Shown here one piece after another: positions 38,834-52,306 of a stretch of DNA of 64,000 bases (its first letter is position 1; every line of letters begins with the position of its first letter). This stretch comes from Seriola aureovittata (Eukaryota; Chordata; Actinopteri; Carangiformes; Carangidae), in NCBI RefSeq assembly GCF_021018895.1, contig NC_079368.1, forward strand, positions 6,880,001-6,944,000. The letters are read 5' to 3'. The position numbers and the translations under genes were made by a program. The notes beneath the pieces are model-generated. The model was not told the DNA's origin. It did not search any database and saw only the letters and a list, made by a program, of their open reading frames with translations.

Positions 38834-41063
38834 CAATTTGAATTTGAACTTTGTTTCAGGTGGAATTTGTCCTTTTCGACTACACCTTCAACACAGTGCA
38901 TTACATGCTATATACTATATATACTGCTGCATTATAAGCAGATGAATGATAGCCCCCAGTCGTATTAACATCGATACCACGGCTGGTGCCTGAGGCTGAA
39001 CAGAAACAGATGGAGACGTGGGTGAGCTACCTGTATTTGTGGTGACAGCAGCAGTTGGAAAGTCGTATGTTGGTGCATTGAACAGCTGTATCATTTTTAG
39101 TTTTGCACTGATGCCAGTGTTAGAGGAATTGCACTACTCAAAACATTTACCTCCATTTCTTTAACTGACAACTGCTCATGAGTAAACCTTTGAAAAAATG
39201 ACCAATATGTTATTCGGGCTGTGAAAGACTACAGCCGTAAGACAAACAGATGAGTAACAGGACACCTTCAGTACTTGGCAGTCTAAATGTAATAAGCACA
39301 TTGGACAGAACGGAAAGAGGCATGCTTAATGCACAGTTATGTGGAATCTGTTGAAGTGCCAAATTAGGATCCAATTAGATTAAAGGCTTCCTAAAGACAG
39401 CTGGTGCATTGAGTAGCGCAGCAGATATAATTTTTAGTAGGTCAACACAAGTCCAACAATCTTATTGGAACGAACTCTATATATCAGTGTTCTTTTTTTC
39501 TACTAAGAGCACTGATGACAGGTTTAAAGAGCCAGAAAAAAAACGACAAATAAGAAGAAAAAGTAGAAACAAGGACACAGAGAGAGAAATCTTGTGATGA
39601 AAACTGCCCAAACTCAACACTTGATCTGACAGCAGCATCTTGCAGGTTAAATAACCCGAGCCAGCACTCTAACAGGTTGCTTTTGTGAACACGTGCTTTT
39701 TCTCTCCCCCTCTGTCTTTTCACCCTCACTTTCCTCAGCTCTGACAAGCTTTCACTTGTGCTGCTTTTGAACAGAAACGCCATTGTGCTTTCTACTGCAA
39801 ACAATGCCCGCTGTTTTGCCGAAGGACCAGAAAAACACACATTAGCTCACTTTGCCTCCTTTGTCTGCTGTGGATTCCTGTCATGGATCTGGTTGCAAGG
39901 CCAATATGTAAGACTGGAGTGCTTAATGACAGTTCTGGGTATGTCACAATGTCAAGTGGGAAGTGCGTTGCTGAGGTGCTCTTGGGCAAGACCCTGAATC
40001 CCTGCCAGCTTTGGAGGTGTTGGCCCACACTTTGATCTGCCTGTTGACAAACTGAGGCAGAAGAAAATGATAAACCTCCTCCCTGAAAGGTCAACAGATT
40101 AACGCGGCTGTTACACCTTAAATCATAACCCAACATGATGGTGCGGCGATATGTTCCAATGCAATGTATGTGGATGCCTTTTATCACAGATAAAGCACTG
40201 CAGGGACTCGTACTGTACCTTTATATGAACCCACGGGCAGTATATCTCTATTCAGCGGCAGCACAGACACTGCTGCGCCTGCCCTTGGTTTTAACATTCC
40301 TGCCTGCAGCTATAGAAGCTGGGAGAGGCCTCTAGAGGTATGTGACCCTCAGTTACATTTATAGGCTTCAGAACTGATAAAGGCAATGCCACAGGCTACC
40401 AAATGACTGTCAGCTACTAGAAATAAAGGCTTGTTCTGCCAGTCATAAAACACCTTTATATGGCATATCAGTGAAGAGAGGGGGGAGAAATTGATGAGGA
40501 GACGATGATGAGGGACAACGCTCCGATCAAAGTTTTGATGTTCAAAACACTAATTCTTTAGTATTATTCAAACAGGTTGTATTATGAAAAGAAGTAACAC
40601 ACAAAACTAAACTGTTATATTTATTTCTCTTAAGTAATACTTTTTGTAAATTTACTTGTGGAATTAAATGTTTCAAGTCCAACACTTTCAGTAATTTTCC
40701 ACTTCAGAGAATGTATGATGATGCCTAATGTGACAGTTGCTCAATGACTTCATCACTCTGTGACAGACAGTATGACAGATCTACTAACTAACTGACAGAC
40801 CAGCTGAGCGGTGACCAATTTCAGTGTTTGACAAATTAACTGTTTGCTCAATTCTGGATAGCACCACCCAGCATGAACACATAAAAAAAAAGAAAAAACA
40901 CGCTGACACCCACCACCCCCTTGGTGTAGCCTGTCAGTGTGAGTGTAACCATTTTCCACCTCTTGCATTATTGTGCAAATTGAAACGCCAAGGAGAGCCA
41001 TTCACACACACCCAGAGAGCAAGTAGAGTGTGTTTGTATGTGTTTGTTTGAGTGATGGGCAGG

Positions 41064-41070
<7 letters not shown>
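38834..41070. other. Intronic DNA without recognised genes
   Basis: Apart from a weak repeat match near 39.96 kb, the sequence is unique-looking. The 131-codon minus frame at 39792-40187 overlaps this match and shows no domain. Confidence 0.65.
39955..40030 (+). repeat. Possible SINE/LINE fragment with 'ctcttgggcaagaccctgaatccc'
   Basis: TTGCTGAGGTGCTCTTGGGCAAGACCCTGAATCCCTGCCAG resembles the TGTCCTTGGGCAAGACACTTAACCC block found in many fish dispersed repeats. No ends or target duplications seen. Confidence 0.45.
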
Positions 41071-41132
<62 letters not shown>

Positions 41133-41168
41133 CGGTGGGGGGGGGGGGGGGGGTTGGGGGGGGGGGGG
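41071..41168. repeat. (GT)30 microsatellite joined to a poly-G tract
   Basis: 60 bp of pure GT followed by GGCGGTG and two long G runs (about 17 and 13 G) separated by TT. Confidence 0.97.
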
Positions 41169-41814
41169 TTGCCTCCATCTCCCTTTCAGCATCTTGGCAG
41201 GCGGGAAGGGGAAATATGATTATCCAACGGGGGAATTGTTTCATCAACACCTGGAGCAGATAAATGAAAATAGGAGGATTTATGTACTGAGAACAAGCTT
41301 ACCTCTGCTGCCAGGAAGCAATTAAGCAGGAAGCTGGAATACTACCCCCCGTACTCTCTCTTTCTTTCTGCTACAGCATTGCTTTCCAACTCTTTACCCT
41401 CCTGATTGTGTCTCTCTATTTGTCTGTACGCTCAGCGCTCACTTCACACTAGTCGCACATTTGGAGAACTGATGGCGAGCCTTGGGGAAGGCTGACTGGA
41501 AGAGACGGAAGGTATTCATTCCGACAAAATGTCTCATTAATGGCTGATAACAAAGTGTCTGTGAAGTGTTGTGATCTCATTTGACTCTACGTTGGGGGGA
41601 AACCGATGGATGCTCGCCTCCCGCATAGCTACAGATAGGCAATGCAGCTTGTCTCGCCTTCCCGCTGTGACCTCTGAGTAGAAGAAATTTTAAATGTAAT
41701 CTTCAGAGTGATGTGTGGCTCTGTCTTGAAAAGTGGTATCATACTGATTCTGCTTCAGTGCAAGGTTTTAAACACCCACACTTCTGAGTTAAAATGTTTT
41801 CCCTTATATTTGAG

Positions 41815-42445
41815 GGTGAACCTGCGTAGGTACCCATTGTGTTTCGACCTTTTCTTCTTCATTGTGTTTGTTAAAATACTTCTTCTGCCATGGGAGTCTA
41901 CAACTGGAGGGTAAAAAGTTTGAAATTTGGTACACAGATTGGGGAAACTCCCATGATGCTTTGCATCGAGCTTCAAGTCTGTGCCTCAAGTGCTTTGACG
42001 CTACCGACAGGTCTAGGCTATATGTCAACAACGCTTTTACTTACTCGCACATGGACCCCATCAGGACGTAGCTCAAGAAATCTGGTGTGCTTTAACCTCT
42101 AGGGGGTGCTACAATAAGAATATGCATTTTGCCTTATAACTGATGATGCGTTTCACTTAAAATCAAAATTCCTGTGTCTGGTCTTTACCAAAATTGACAC
42201 AGACGTTCTTCAAACCAAGCTGACGGAACTTATTTGTTGGCTTTGTGATCTGCAAAAGTGTTCATCTGTCAGAACCAATCAAACTGACGGCAAAGGTGCC
42301 AAAGAAGTAATCAAGAGATATTTCAGCCAATCTTTAATCAACTGAAAATGAAACTTGCTGTGAGTATCTACAACCTTGTCCTCAACATAATGACATCACG
42401 TTTCCACGACAACTCTGGCCTGCTGGGTTGCTTTCCCCCACATCG
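41815..42445 (+). repeat. Long dispersed teleost repeat ('gggagtctac...tttggtacacagat' type)
   Basis: It contains CGTAGGTACCCATTGTGTTTCGACC, CTTCTTCTGCCATGGGAGTCTAC, AAGTTTGAAATTTGGTACACAG, CTCAAGTGCTTTGACGCTACCGACAGG, CTCTAGGGGGTGCTA, ATGCATTTTGCCTTATAACTGATGATGCGTTTCACTTAA and ATATTTCAGCCAATC, in the order of a fish repeat I have seen in many genomes. It has no open frame of its own; the small frames across it are chance. Length about 0.6 kb. Confidence 0.78.
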
Positions 42446-44166
42446 CTACTTACATTGCAGATTCTCAAAGTATTTAGTATAACTGTGGGTGTATCCATTT
42501 TGATCATGACTTGACTGGATTAACAAGTTAATGACTAATCACAATGATGTAATATTATGAGACTAACCCATAAAAACCAACACTAGCAGTTTAACAACTT
42601 ATTCAGACAGTGTTTGCAAACTGAATTTAGATTTAAGGCAATAGCAACAGCAAGTGTCCATTTACCATATGTATAGAAAGCAATGAGTGGCTGAACCAAA
42701 ACAGAACAGTCCCATAAAGTAGCAATGATCACCACTCATTTTGCACTTCAGATCATCTGAACAAATTACACAAAAGATCATCTGCTATGTTGTGTTGAAG
42801 ATTTTTGCACCACGATAACAGTTCTCAGGAGTTCCCTCTATGTTGCTGTAGTCTGGAACCAGCAAACCCTGGTGCGGTGAGAGGGAGGGTGGGGCCTTAG
42901 CTGTTGAGTCTGAAATTGTAGTAACTAATATTGAGACATGTAATTGACTTTCAAATGGACCCTCTACTTCTTTTGTCATACAGGATGCTGTATTACGGTA
43001 GACAACCAGCATTAATTTACAAGCAACAAAATAAACACTGAATGGCTAATATTAACCACACTCAACTTGCCATACAAGACAAGCTATTCAGTGACAGAAT
43101 ATTTCAAAAAGAAGGGGAACTAATAATTTTTTAAAGCAAGACACAATAATATCCCATTTTCATTTTGGAGTGGTATTCCCAAAGTTTTCACTAATGATGA
43201 TATGACTGAGTCGGATATTTGGTTTCCAGTTAATATGAAGCTTTGGGCTGATAAGTAACATACACTGGCCACAAAATGATGAATGAGCCAGACTCCCCAA
43301 AATAAAATGTAGACCTTTAACAAGGATTAGGTATCAGGGTCAACTACCGACCAACCCTCTCTCTATGAACCTGGCTGATACTCAGGCCTGGTTCCACACT
43401 CAGTGCTGGCAAGCATCTGTCATGCTCATGTATCCTTGAGCCAGATCCTTTCTGTTGAATAACGAAAAATTATACTATGGAAATTAAGTTAAGTCTTGTC
43501 TGTCTTTATTCACAAAACCAGACTATATAGGTTTCATATAAGACCAAAATGCTTTCATTCATTGTATCAGTTTTAATAACGATGGACTCCTTGCCATCCT
43601 TTACATTATTACATCTGCGGTATGTGTTGTCTGCTCATCCAAATGATCAGACTGTGAAGCTAATGTGATTAAAAAATAAATACATTTTTGCTATGAACTG
43701 CTGATTAACAATATTTTGTGTTAATATTGAAAATATTAGAATAACAAAAGTCAGTAGTCAATGTTAACCCAAAAGTCAATGATGGAAAAAAACACTTAGG
43801 ACTCTAAAAACACACCCAGCATCCCACTACAATTACTCGTACTGTTATAAGAGTAAATGATAGTAAAGTGTTTCACATTGTAGGTTGTTTAAACTTCCCA
43901 ATATGGAATCGAACGGTCTGCAATATGACAGTGACTGAGGTGTGTTCACGCTTTAATTAAAGGCCATACCTACACGTCATAATATCAGAGTGGCTATGAA
44001 TAGCGTGGTATTTGAACTACACAGGGCTAAAGCAGCTGCTGTGCTACGAAGCCGAGAGATGTGGAATGCAAACAGTAGCTTGGCAGAGTTCTGTTTATGT
44101 TCCCTCACTCTCACACGCTGCCTGTTTTCTTTATTGACTCAACAACTGGCCTTGTACTCATGCTCT

Positions 44167-44168
<2 letters not shown>

Positions 44169-44241
<73 letters not shown>

Positions 44242-44252
44242 TGTATGTGTGT
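44169..44252. repeat. (GT)n microsatellite
   Basis: About 66 bp pure GT followed by GTAT interruptions. Confidence 0.97.
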
Positions 44253-47200
44253 CATTTTGATCTCATTCCACGCCTTGGGTAAAGCCCTGCTGGCTCTAAG
44301 GTGCGTGTCCTCGTTTCAGACGCACTGACAAAGTGGCCTCTCTGAAATGAGCTGTGTGGCCTATTTGCAAGAGGGGTGCAGATGCATTTTACTGCCTTTG
44401 ATCTATGGGTAAACAACCTGCAGATTAAAAAGGGAAAAAAAAGCAAGTCGATGCAAGTGCTATCCATATAGTGTATAAGGAAAGAGAAAAGCAGTCAGGG
44501 TGATGAGATCGACAGGGACAGAGAGTGCAGGAGACAAACTCTGACGATTTCCTTTGGCAGATCTGTCAGCCAGATCTCACTGTGGGTGACAGAGCTCGTC
44601 TTGCCCTTGCAGGTTTTACTGCAGTGGCTGTGTTACATATGCCTTATTATATATCCCATTATATTTCAAACACATTCTTCTTCCCTCGGCTGAGCAAAAG
44701 GCCGCAGCACTGACTTTCATAGACGTTCTGAGGATTCGTACAGTGAGGAGAGTCAGGGATGACAACATGTCTCGCCTGATAAAACCAATGATATCTTAAA
44801 CAGAGCAACACAAACTGTAGGTAGGCTGATGTGTAAATTCTGCTTCCCGAAACAAAGATTTGACAAACATGAGGACATGAATTCCAGCGCCCAAGTTTAT
44901 GGAAGTTCTTTTTGCACATATCATATTTATCCCAAGTTAAAATGTAACATTTTTCAAGCCAAGTAAATCCAGAGGGGTTTAGTGTTTCCCCTATAATTTA
45001 ATCTTGGCAGGGTCAAAAAGCCTCTAAAACAGCATGTAAACCACAGGATACTCTCCACTGAAACCTAGGGTGAAATCATTACAAAAACTGCTTCAACAGC
45101 TTAAACAATAAATATGAGAGAAATAATCACCAAACAGTAGCCTAGGATTATTTTTTAACTTTATCTTTAACAATACTCACATACAGTATATGGGTTGTTA
45201 GAGTCATTCATTCTCTCCATATTAGCTGTGAAACATGTAGAAAAACTACACTAGAAGAGATTGGGGATAAAAATCTATAGTCCTCATTCTATACAAAAGT
45301 ACGTTGCAAAATAGGAAGAACCCCTTGTTTCCCTATTCTCCAGTCACACTTCAAATGTTTCTAAAGTTTGAATTATTTCATCTTTCTGAGAAATCATACT
45401 TTGTCAGTTTGGCATGATGAATGCAAAAACAAAAACAATGCTTCAGTCAAAATAGAAAGGGAATCCACAGCTCCATGTATTTGCCACCTAACAATGAATG
45501 GGATATCTTTTGGCTCTTCCACTTTTATAAATTTCTTGCATATTATCTTGGGAACAAAACTAAATGAGTGTGTTTGACTGCAGATGTTATCCCCAGTTTC
45601 GTAGGCACTCCATGGCAATATTGTTTCACAGCCAGTATGGAGACAACAAATGATTAGAGCCACTCACAAATCTTTTGATGGACAGATTGTATTTAGACAG
45701 ACTTGAATATATCTGAACCTGTTCCTTACTGCTAATGACACTTACAGTATGTGTGAGATATAAGAAAAAAATATTTTGTTCACGGTTCATCACCTAAGAC
45801 AAGCTGGAATAAGAGAATAAACCAAAATACCTCTTTTGTGAAAGATAATACATCTTGTGTATAGATTCTGGTTAAAATGCCCATTAGGATGAATTCAGTT
45901 AAAAGGAACTCTGTGAAGTAGAGATCCCACATATCAGAAGTGCAATGACCAGCTAATATACCCATGTCGGCAGTACAAAATCCTCCTCACACACTCCACC
46001 AGCAGTGGCTCAGTGATTCAGATTCCACAAGCAAAGTGTGGACGGGTGACAAGGTGTTTCATTTCAACAGAAAAACTGAGTGCGGCAGCTCAGCCCCCAG
46101 TTGTGAGGCAAATATCATCCAGACAGTGAATGGAGCAGAAGTGGCAAAGGGAAAGAGAGAAATTCCACATTGCATAACCACTCTCTTATCTAAGCTCTAT
46201 TATCTTGGCCACGGCTTGTTATACGGCTGCCAAAGCTATCACACAAAACACTGAAGCAACAGTCTTTATTTGGCTTCACCCGCACCCACACATAAACACA
46301 CAGACAAAGAGAAAAGGCTAAACGCTGCAAATGCAATCAACATACCAACAAACAATGAGCTGTAATAAACTACAGACTAACGTATCACTGTATCTTATTT
46401 CACACGGGGAGCTGAGCACTGAGCAATTATTGTCAGCATCACTTGGCCTATAAAGACTATTCCCCTCAGAGCTGGTGTTTGTAGCGAGTGTCAGTAGCAG
46501 AAGAGCATGTCGACAACTGTTAACGCTAATTGCTCTCACACCAAGAGCGATCTATTAAGAAAACATGCAGCAAGACTCCGCGCAATGTCACGACTGTGTG
46601 AGTCATGCCTTTGAAACCGAGGCCTTCCTAAAAAAAACATGGCCACACAGACTGAAGGCTGATTTGTAATCTGCAGTGTTTTGATGACTTTTGATTTGTG
46701 CAGGCATTACTATGTTATAATCATCCCTGAGGGGCATAAAAGTCTTAAATTGTACTATCTAACTCAAAGGTTAAATATAGCTAAATAAATCTTAGTTGTA
46801 GAGGTTTTATAAATCCGCTGGCATTTTGATTAGCTATTTTTAAATGTTATTGAGTTCTGAAAAACTAATATTTTATTCTGCCTGGAATAAAAATATATAC
46901 TCAGGTCTTTAAACATGTTGAAAGTTGATTTCTCTAAGTGACTTCCAACCTTGTAAAGCCACAGATATGTCCAGTGTTTGAGCCAGGTTTGTCCTGTAGG
47001 GAGCCATACAGGTTCATTAGTACTTTTCTGGGGTGTCACAGCTTCATCCAACCATAAACATTACATTGGGTACACCTGGTGGGTGCTACAAAATAATGTC
47101 ACAATGATACGAGAGAACTAATATTAAACACTGTATATTAGACATATAACTTTTTTTAATTCAACAAAATGAATGAGAATTTTTACAAAATTACAAAATC

Positions 47201-49070
47201 ATATGGATGAAAACTAGAATAAGAAAGTACTCACTACGCTTTTGCTAGGGCTTAACTTTATCTTGATCTGTGTTTCACTTGAAGTAAACTTCAAAGTTCA
47301 CCTGTGTCTAGAAAGATTGTAGTTCACATTTAGTGATAACTCTGTTATTGTTGAGATATCGAAAATTACGTTTTCATGACATGACATTAAAAGATGGCTT
47401 TATATTTACAGATGACTGGCAAGTCGTTTTACACTCATGGATGTAATGACAGACAGGTGAGTCAGATCTGACAGTTGTAACTGAAGATAAAGATGTCCAT
47501 ACGCCTTTAAAAAAAAAACTCCCACGATGCCCACGAAGAGCTACGATTCTGCCCCTGATTTTATTGAAATAACTGGGTGCAGGGAGGTTGTAGAGAAAGA
47601 CCATTTTATTTTCTAAAGGGGTTATCATCACGATGGTGCGCTCTGGCTCAAACCCTGCATGTCAGATACAGAGATTGCTGGCGACACACTAACACTGCAA
47701 GTATCTACAAAAGATTTTTTTTCCTTTAGCAACACGACCAAGCAAAACACTTCACTGTGAAATGTTCACCTTGGCCTGCAGCAGAGCATTGTTGAAATGA
47801 CTATTAATACTTTCCCCCGCACGCACACTACTCAATAAGACCAGTCCTCCAGACCTTTGTGTTCAGCGAGTCTGCAAGGCTGGAAATAATGACCTACCCT
47901 CACATGCAAACAAAATATTGAAAAGGGATTCAAGTGATGTGAAGGATGAAGTAAGCCAGACTTTCAGGTTTCTCTCTTTGCTCTCTGTCAGTGAAGGACA
48001 TGGCTGAAAAGAAAAACAGCCATTACCTAATGAGCCACTTATAGAGTGCCCTCTTTATTTAGGTTTCATTATTTTTATTGTAAATCCTTCACAACCCTCG
48101 CCTGCTAGCTATTCATTCAGAGCTCCTGCAGCCAAGTACACCATTATATATTAACCAAAATCACGGGGCTGGAAAATACCTCAGCTGAATGACAAATATG
48201 ATTACTATGAAGTTATCTCCAAATAATTTCTTTTTCTCAAACTGCTCGAATGAAATGTCTTTTGTTAACATTGTTTAATAACACACATTAATCAAGCAGT
48301 CGAGGAACCAGAAAGGGGTTATGAAAGGCAAAAAGGGGGAACAAGTCAGCAGTGGATAATTACCGGGGGGAACCTTCTAACAGTGCAGCTCCTAATCCAT
48401 CGCAGGCTCGGAGACAGCATCTTAATCACAGCATAATTACATCCTGTCATTCACCGCAATGAAAACACTGAGACAGGAAGATGGAAGACGGCTCGGGACG
48501 ACGAGCAGGAAATGGATATATATGTCTACAACAAGCTACCCACGTGCTGTTATGTGCCACTTAATATGCGTCAGCGAAGTTGTACTACGCACATTTCAGC
48601 AATTCCTCACAAGTCACGGTACCTGAAAACAAAGAGGCTCTTATTCTGAGGTTTTGTAGTGCCGGTACATTCAGTCTGTCGAGTGATACCTCAAAATGAC
48701 AGCACTAACAGCTCTCGTCAGGGCCAGCGTGCATTTATCCCACTGCCTGCTGCAGGCTGAAAGCCTCAGAAATTAAGGAAACACAGAAAGAGATTCATCT
48801 CTTTTCTGCCTGGTGTCTACTGAGGCTGGGTATAGAACTTCAATATGTTTTTGCAGAATGACTGAAATTTGACAGTGCTGACTTTGTAAACTGTAAAGTA
48901 CCATAAGCTGGAATCAAATGTGTACTCAGGTTACAACTCCTGTGAGCAAATGGTTTGATCACACAGTATCTGATTTAAATCACAATTCACAAACTTTAGA
49001 CAACACTGACGCTTATGTCAGTTCAAACAGGAAAACTGTTTTCTGGTGATGGGCATTTGTCACTCTTTAC

Positions 49071-49161
49071 TGACATTTTATAGACACAAAGATACAATCA
49101 ATCGATTAATTTAGAAAATTATCTAGACTAGTAATGAAAATAATCATTTGTTGCAGACCTA
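49071..49161 (-). repeat. Short reverse fragment of the 'cgattaatc' repeat family
   Basis: TGACATTTTATAGAC...CAATCAATCGATTAATTTAGAAAATTATC...GTAATGAAAATAATCATTTGTTGCAGACCT is the reverse complement of the 5' end of the family seen at 14730-15100. Only about 90 bp are retained. Confidence 0.75.
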
Positions 49162-49445
49162 AACTTCCTACATATACATACATATATGTTACATTTGTTG
49201 TCTGAGCTGACCTCCAACTCTAAACTGAAGCACTCTTTCCCCTTCTCTTTTATTTTGGGTCACATAAATCCATGAGGTATAGTTCTGTAGTAACAGAGAA
49301 GGCTGAGCGAGTGATTGTCAGGCTTCCAGATCCACATGAACACACGTCCACACCACACTAGAACCTTCCTTGGATGGATATATTTAGGTCACTGGTCGAT
49401 GGCTTGGACAGATGCACTGTGGAGGTTCAATGCTGTGTTTGTGAG

Positions 49446-49478
49446 AGTGTGTGTATGTGTGTGCGTGTGTGAGAGAGA

Positions 49479-49519
<41 letters not shown>
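49446..49519. repeat. Compound (GT)n(GA)n microsatellite
   Basis: GTGTGTATGTGTGTGCGTGTGT followed by about 50 bp of GA with one C interruption. The GA part is pure purine. Confidence 0.97.
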
Positions 49520-49523
<4 letters not shown>

Positions 49524-52292
49524 TAGGCTTGTGAATGTGATCATGCATTTATCAGCCATGCTGTCGCCTACAGTGTGCGACAGTTAGAGAGAGCCAGGGC
49601 CGGGGGATGTCCCACTGGCATTAAGAAAGCTCTCTCCATGGGATGCATCAACCAATGAGCGGCGGAGCCTCGGGGGGCTGCCTTGTTAATTAAAGCCGGA
49701 GTTGTTTGTCAGTGCCGGCATATGATGCACAGCGCTATCACCGTCGGGGGAAAGAGAAAACACGAAGCACAAATGCTGCAACCCCTGCAACAAATCTGCT
49801 GCCTCACCATGGAAGCAAGACATCTCACTACAGCAACGACTGCTGTGGCTTCGAGTGTCAGTATCAGTTAGCACTGTGTTACTCAATCAGATAGTGCACT
49901 TGCAGAGCGGAGGCACACAGCTGACTGCAAGGAAAGGATGGGGAAAGGTGAGATTTACAAACTACGTTAGAATTTGTCAAACCCGTTCATCTCAAGAAGG
50001 CATCAACTTCAGCTCCAGCTCGAAGGGTGTTAGCACATCTCTGAATAGGTGCAACCAGGGTGTATTTGAGTTACTGTCTTTGGCTGGTAATGTTCTGACT
50101 TAAGTGTAGTCATTTGAGAGGTGAGTTCTCTCGAGTGCTAGCTGTACTAATAACTGCTAATAAGGAGCACATGGTGTTATCTCAGTGATAATAATGAGCC
50201 CAATAATGAATGTGATGGGACTTGAGCTGTGGTGGTGCAAGTTTGGTTACTGTAGGGAAAAGCCTTAGAAAAAAAAAAGAAAACAAGAGATTTCTTTCTA
50301 ACAGGTGCTCAGCTTGAGGCCTCCATCAGAGCACTTGATGAAATACAAAGACACATAGTTGTAACTGGAATGTTGCTGGCTTAGATCCACACACCAGCTG
50401 GGAAAAAGAAAGTTTAGCAGCAACTCACAGCTTCCTTAACAACTACTGTCAAGCTCCCCTGGAGACAGAGACTTAATTTCCTCATATTGCTTTGGTAGAG
50501 CTGCTCAGTGGCCAACAGCTAATGATGATTAGTGTGTAAAACTGTAGAAAAAGAGCAAACATGTTTAGCAAATCGTCTCTGGATACATAAAAAAAAATAC
50601 TAAAGAGCCTAACTCTACCTCTCACCAGTAGCTTCTATATATGAAACTCATTTCCACCCGACTGGCTGACCTTTCAGCTTCCTGCCCTTAACACTGTTGT
50701 AATATCTCTAAATCAACTAAACCTAAATCCCCATTAGAGTGAATTTAGAAACTCATGCTGCGGAACGAAAAACCCAAACAAATCCAAATTCATGTTAAAG
50801 CAGATGAACAGAAGGATTGCGGATTAACAAGAGGGGATTTGCCACTCCGACGTCACCCACAGAGCAAATGGAGCAAATCAAACATCTTATTAATACTGTG
50901 ACAGATGGATAATTGTGTCATTTTACTATCTGCTCCCTTGTTCGATACCCACGGGGAGACTTCTGGAGGGTTTAAGCCTTGTTTAAGCCTGGTAATTGTT
51001 TTGTGGCGCTGCTGTCAGGTGAAAACCCTCAATCTCCAGGAAATCAACCTTTCAGCAATCGGGAGAGCTGCCAAATGTCAATCATTGTAATATTTTGTCT
51101 ACATGATTTACAGTTACTTTTAAAGTTGTATCTCTAAAATAGCAACAATCTTTCAACTCAACAGATGATTTAATCCTTCACTGAACATATTAGCTTTTTC
51201 TCTTCAACAGCCCACAATAGCTGATTGACTGTGCTTGAATCATCAGTGAATCATCCCCAACATTTTTCTAATCATGATAAGGTGCCTGTGACACAGCAGG
51301 ACGGCTGTGTTTGCACAGTCGATTTGCACAGGTAAGTAAGCGGCTTTCCTGTGAGAAACGAGGGGATTCAAAGCAAATAAACACGCCGTAATCAAATGCG
51401 GCCGGGGCTGCAAATTGCTTTCGGCTGTAATGAAACAGGTTACGGGAGCAGGCGAGACCACCGTACTGCCTAAGCCTTCATCAAGGGAGCTTGATCCTAT
51501 CAGCGCAGAACTGGAATATCAACAACACCAACCAACTGAGTGTGTTTAGAGTCAAAGTGCTGTGGGAGAAACCCATAACCTCAGGCTCTTATGAACAGAC
51601 TGTAGCAGCTGTGCAGAAGTTAAAGACCAAAATAGGACAATCAAATGCCCGCGATTGTCACCCAAAGGTGACATGGATTTTTATGAAACATGTTCATCCT
51701 GAAGTGCTTTAGAGCAGCAAAAGGCTTAGAAAGAGATTAAAAGAAACAAGACAGAGATAAATATTGGTATGTTGGCTGTGTGAGCACATTGACCCAAGGG
51801 AGGATTGGACATTGCATTGATGTTGGCAGAATGCTAATGAGACTGTAGCCTTACTATATGACCTGACATAAACGCATCCGTGTTGGCCATCAGTCACTTC
51901 AGAGAGGTTGAGAGGACCACACACTCCCTCCGACGAGGGTGTGTGAGCTTATCGGAGCATGATGCAATAGGTCAGACCTATTCCTTGGCCAAATGCTGCT
52001 GTGTCCTCCTCATAATTGATGAGCAATTAGCACAGGTAGCATAGGTCAGGAGCTACACTCAAGCATTCAACGTTCAAAGACTGCACACTTCTTTCAGCTT
52101 ATTAACTGAAAACAAATATGATTATTGTTGTCATTCACAGCAAACGGTAAATGAAATTAGTAAGAAGTTAGCATGCTCTTTTCATTCACCACATGCCGGG
52201 AAATCAAGAGGAAAAGCACAAAAATCCTACCCATGCACAAGCCCTCATGTAAGTCTACCAGATCCCCCAACATCATTTAATAAGCGCAGTCC

Positions 52293-52306
52293 ATTTGCAT
52301 GCAAAT
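52293..52306. promoter_or_regulatory. Palindromic double octamer ATTTGCATGCAAAT
   Basis: Two POU/octamer half-sites (ATTTGCAT and ATGCAAAT) overlap in a perfect 14-bp palindrome, within DNA that also has CCAATTA and other homeodomain-like words. Confidence 0.4.

Noticed and set aside
39792..40187. 131-codon minus-strand frame
   Set aside because: No recognisable motif, and it overlaps a probable repeat fragment.
41890..42102. Short overlapping frames in both strands
   Set aside because: They lie within a non-coding dispersed repeat.
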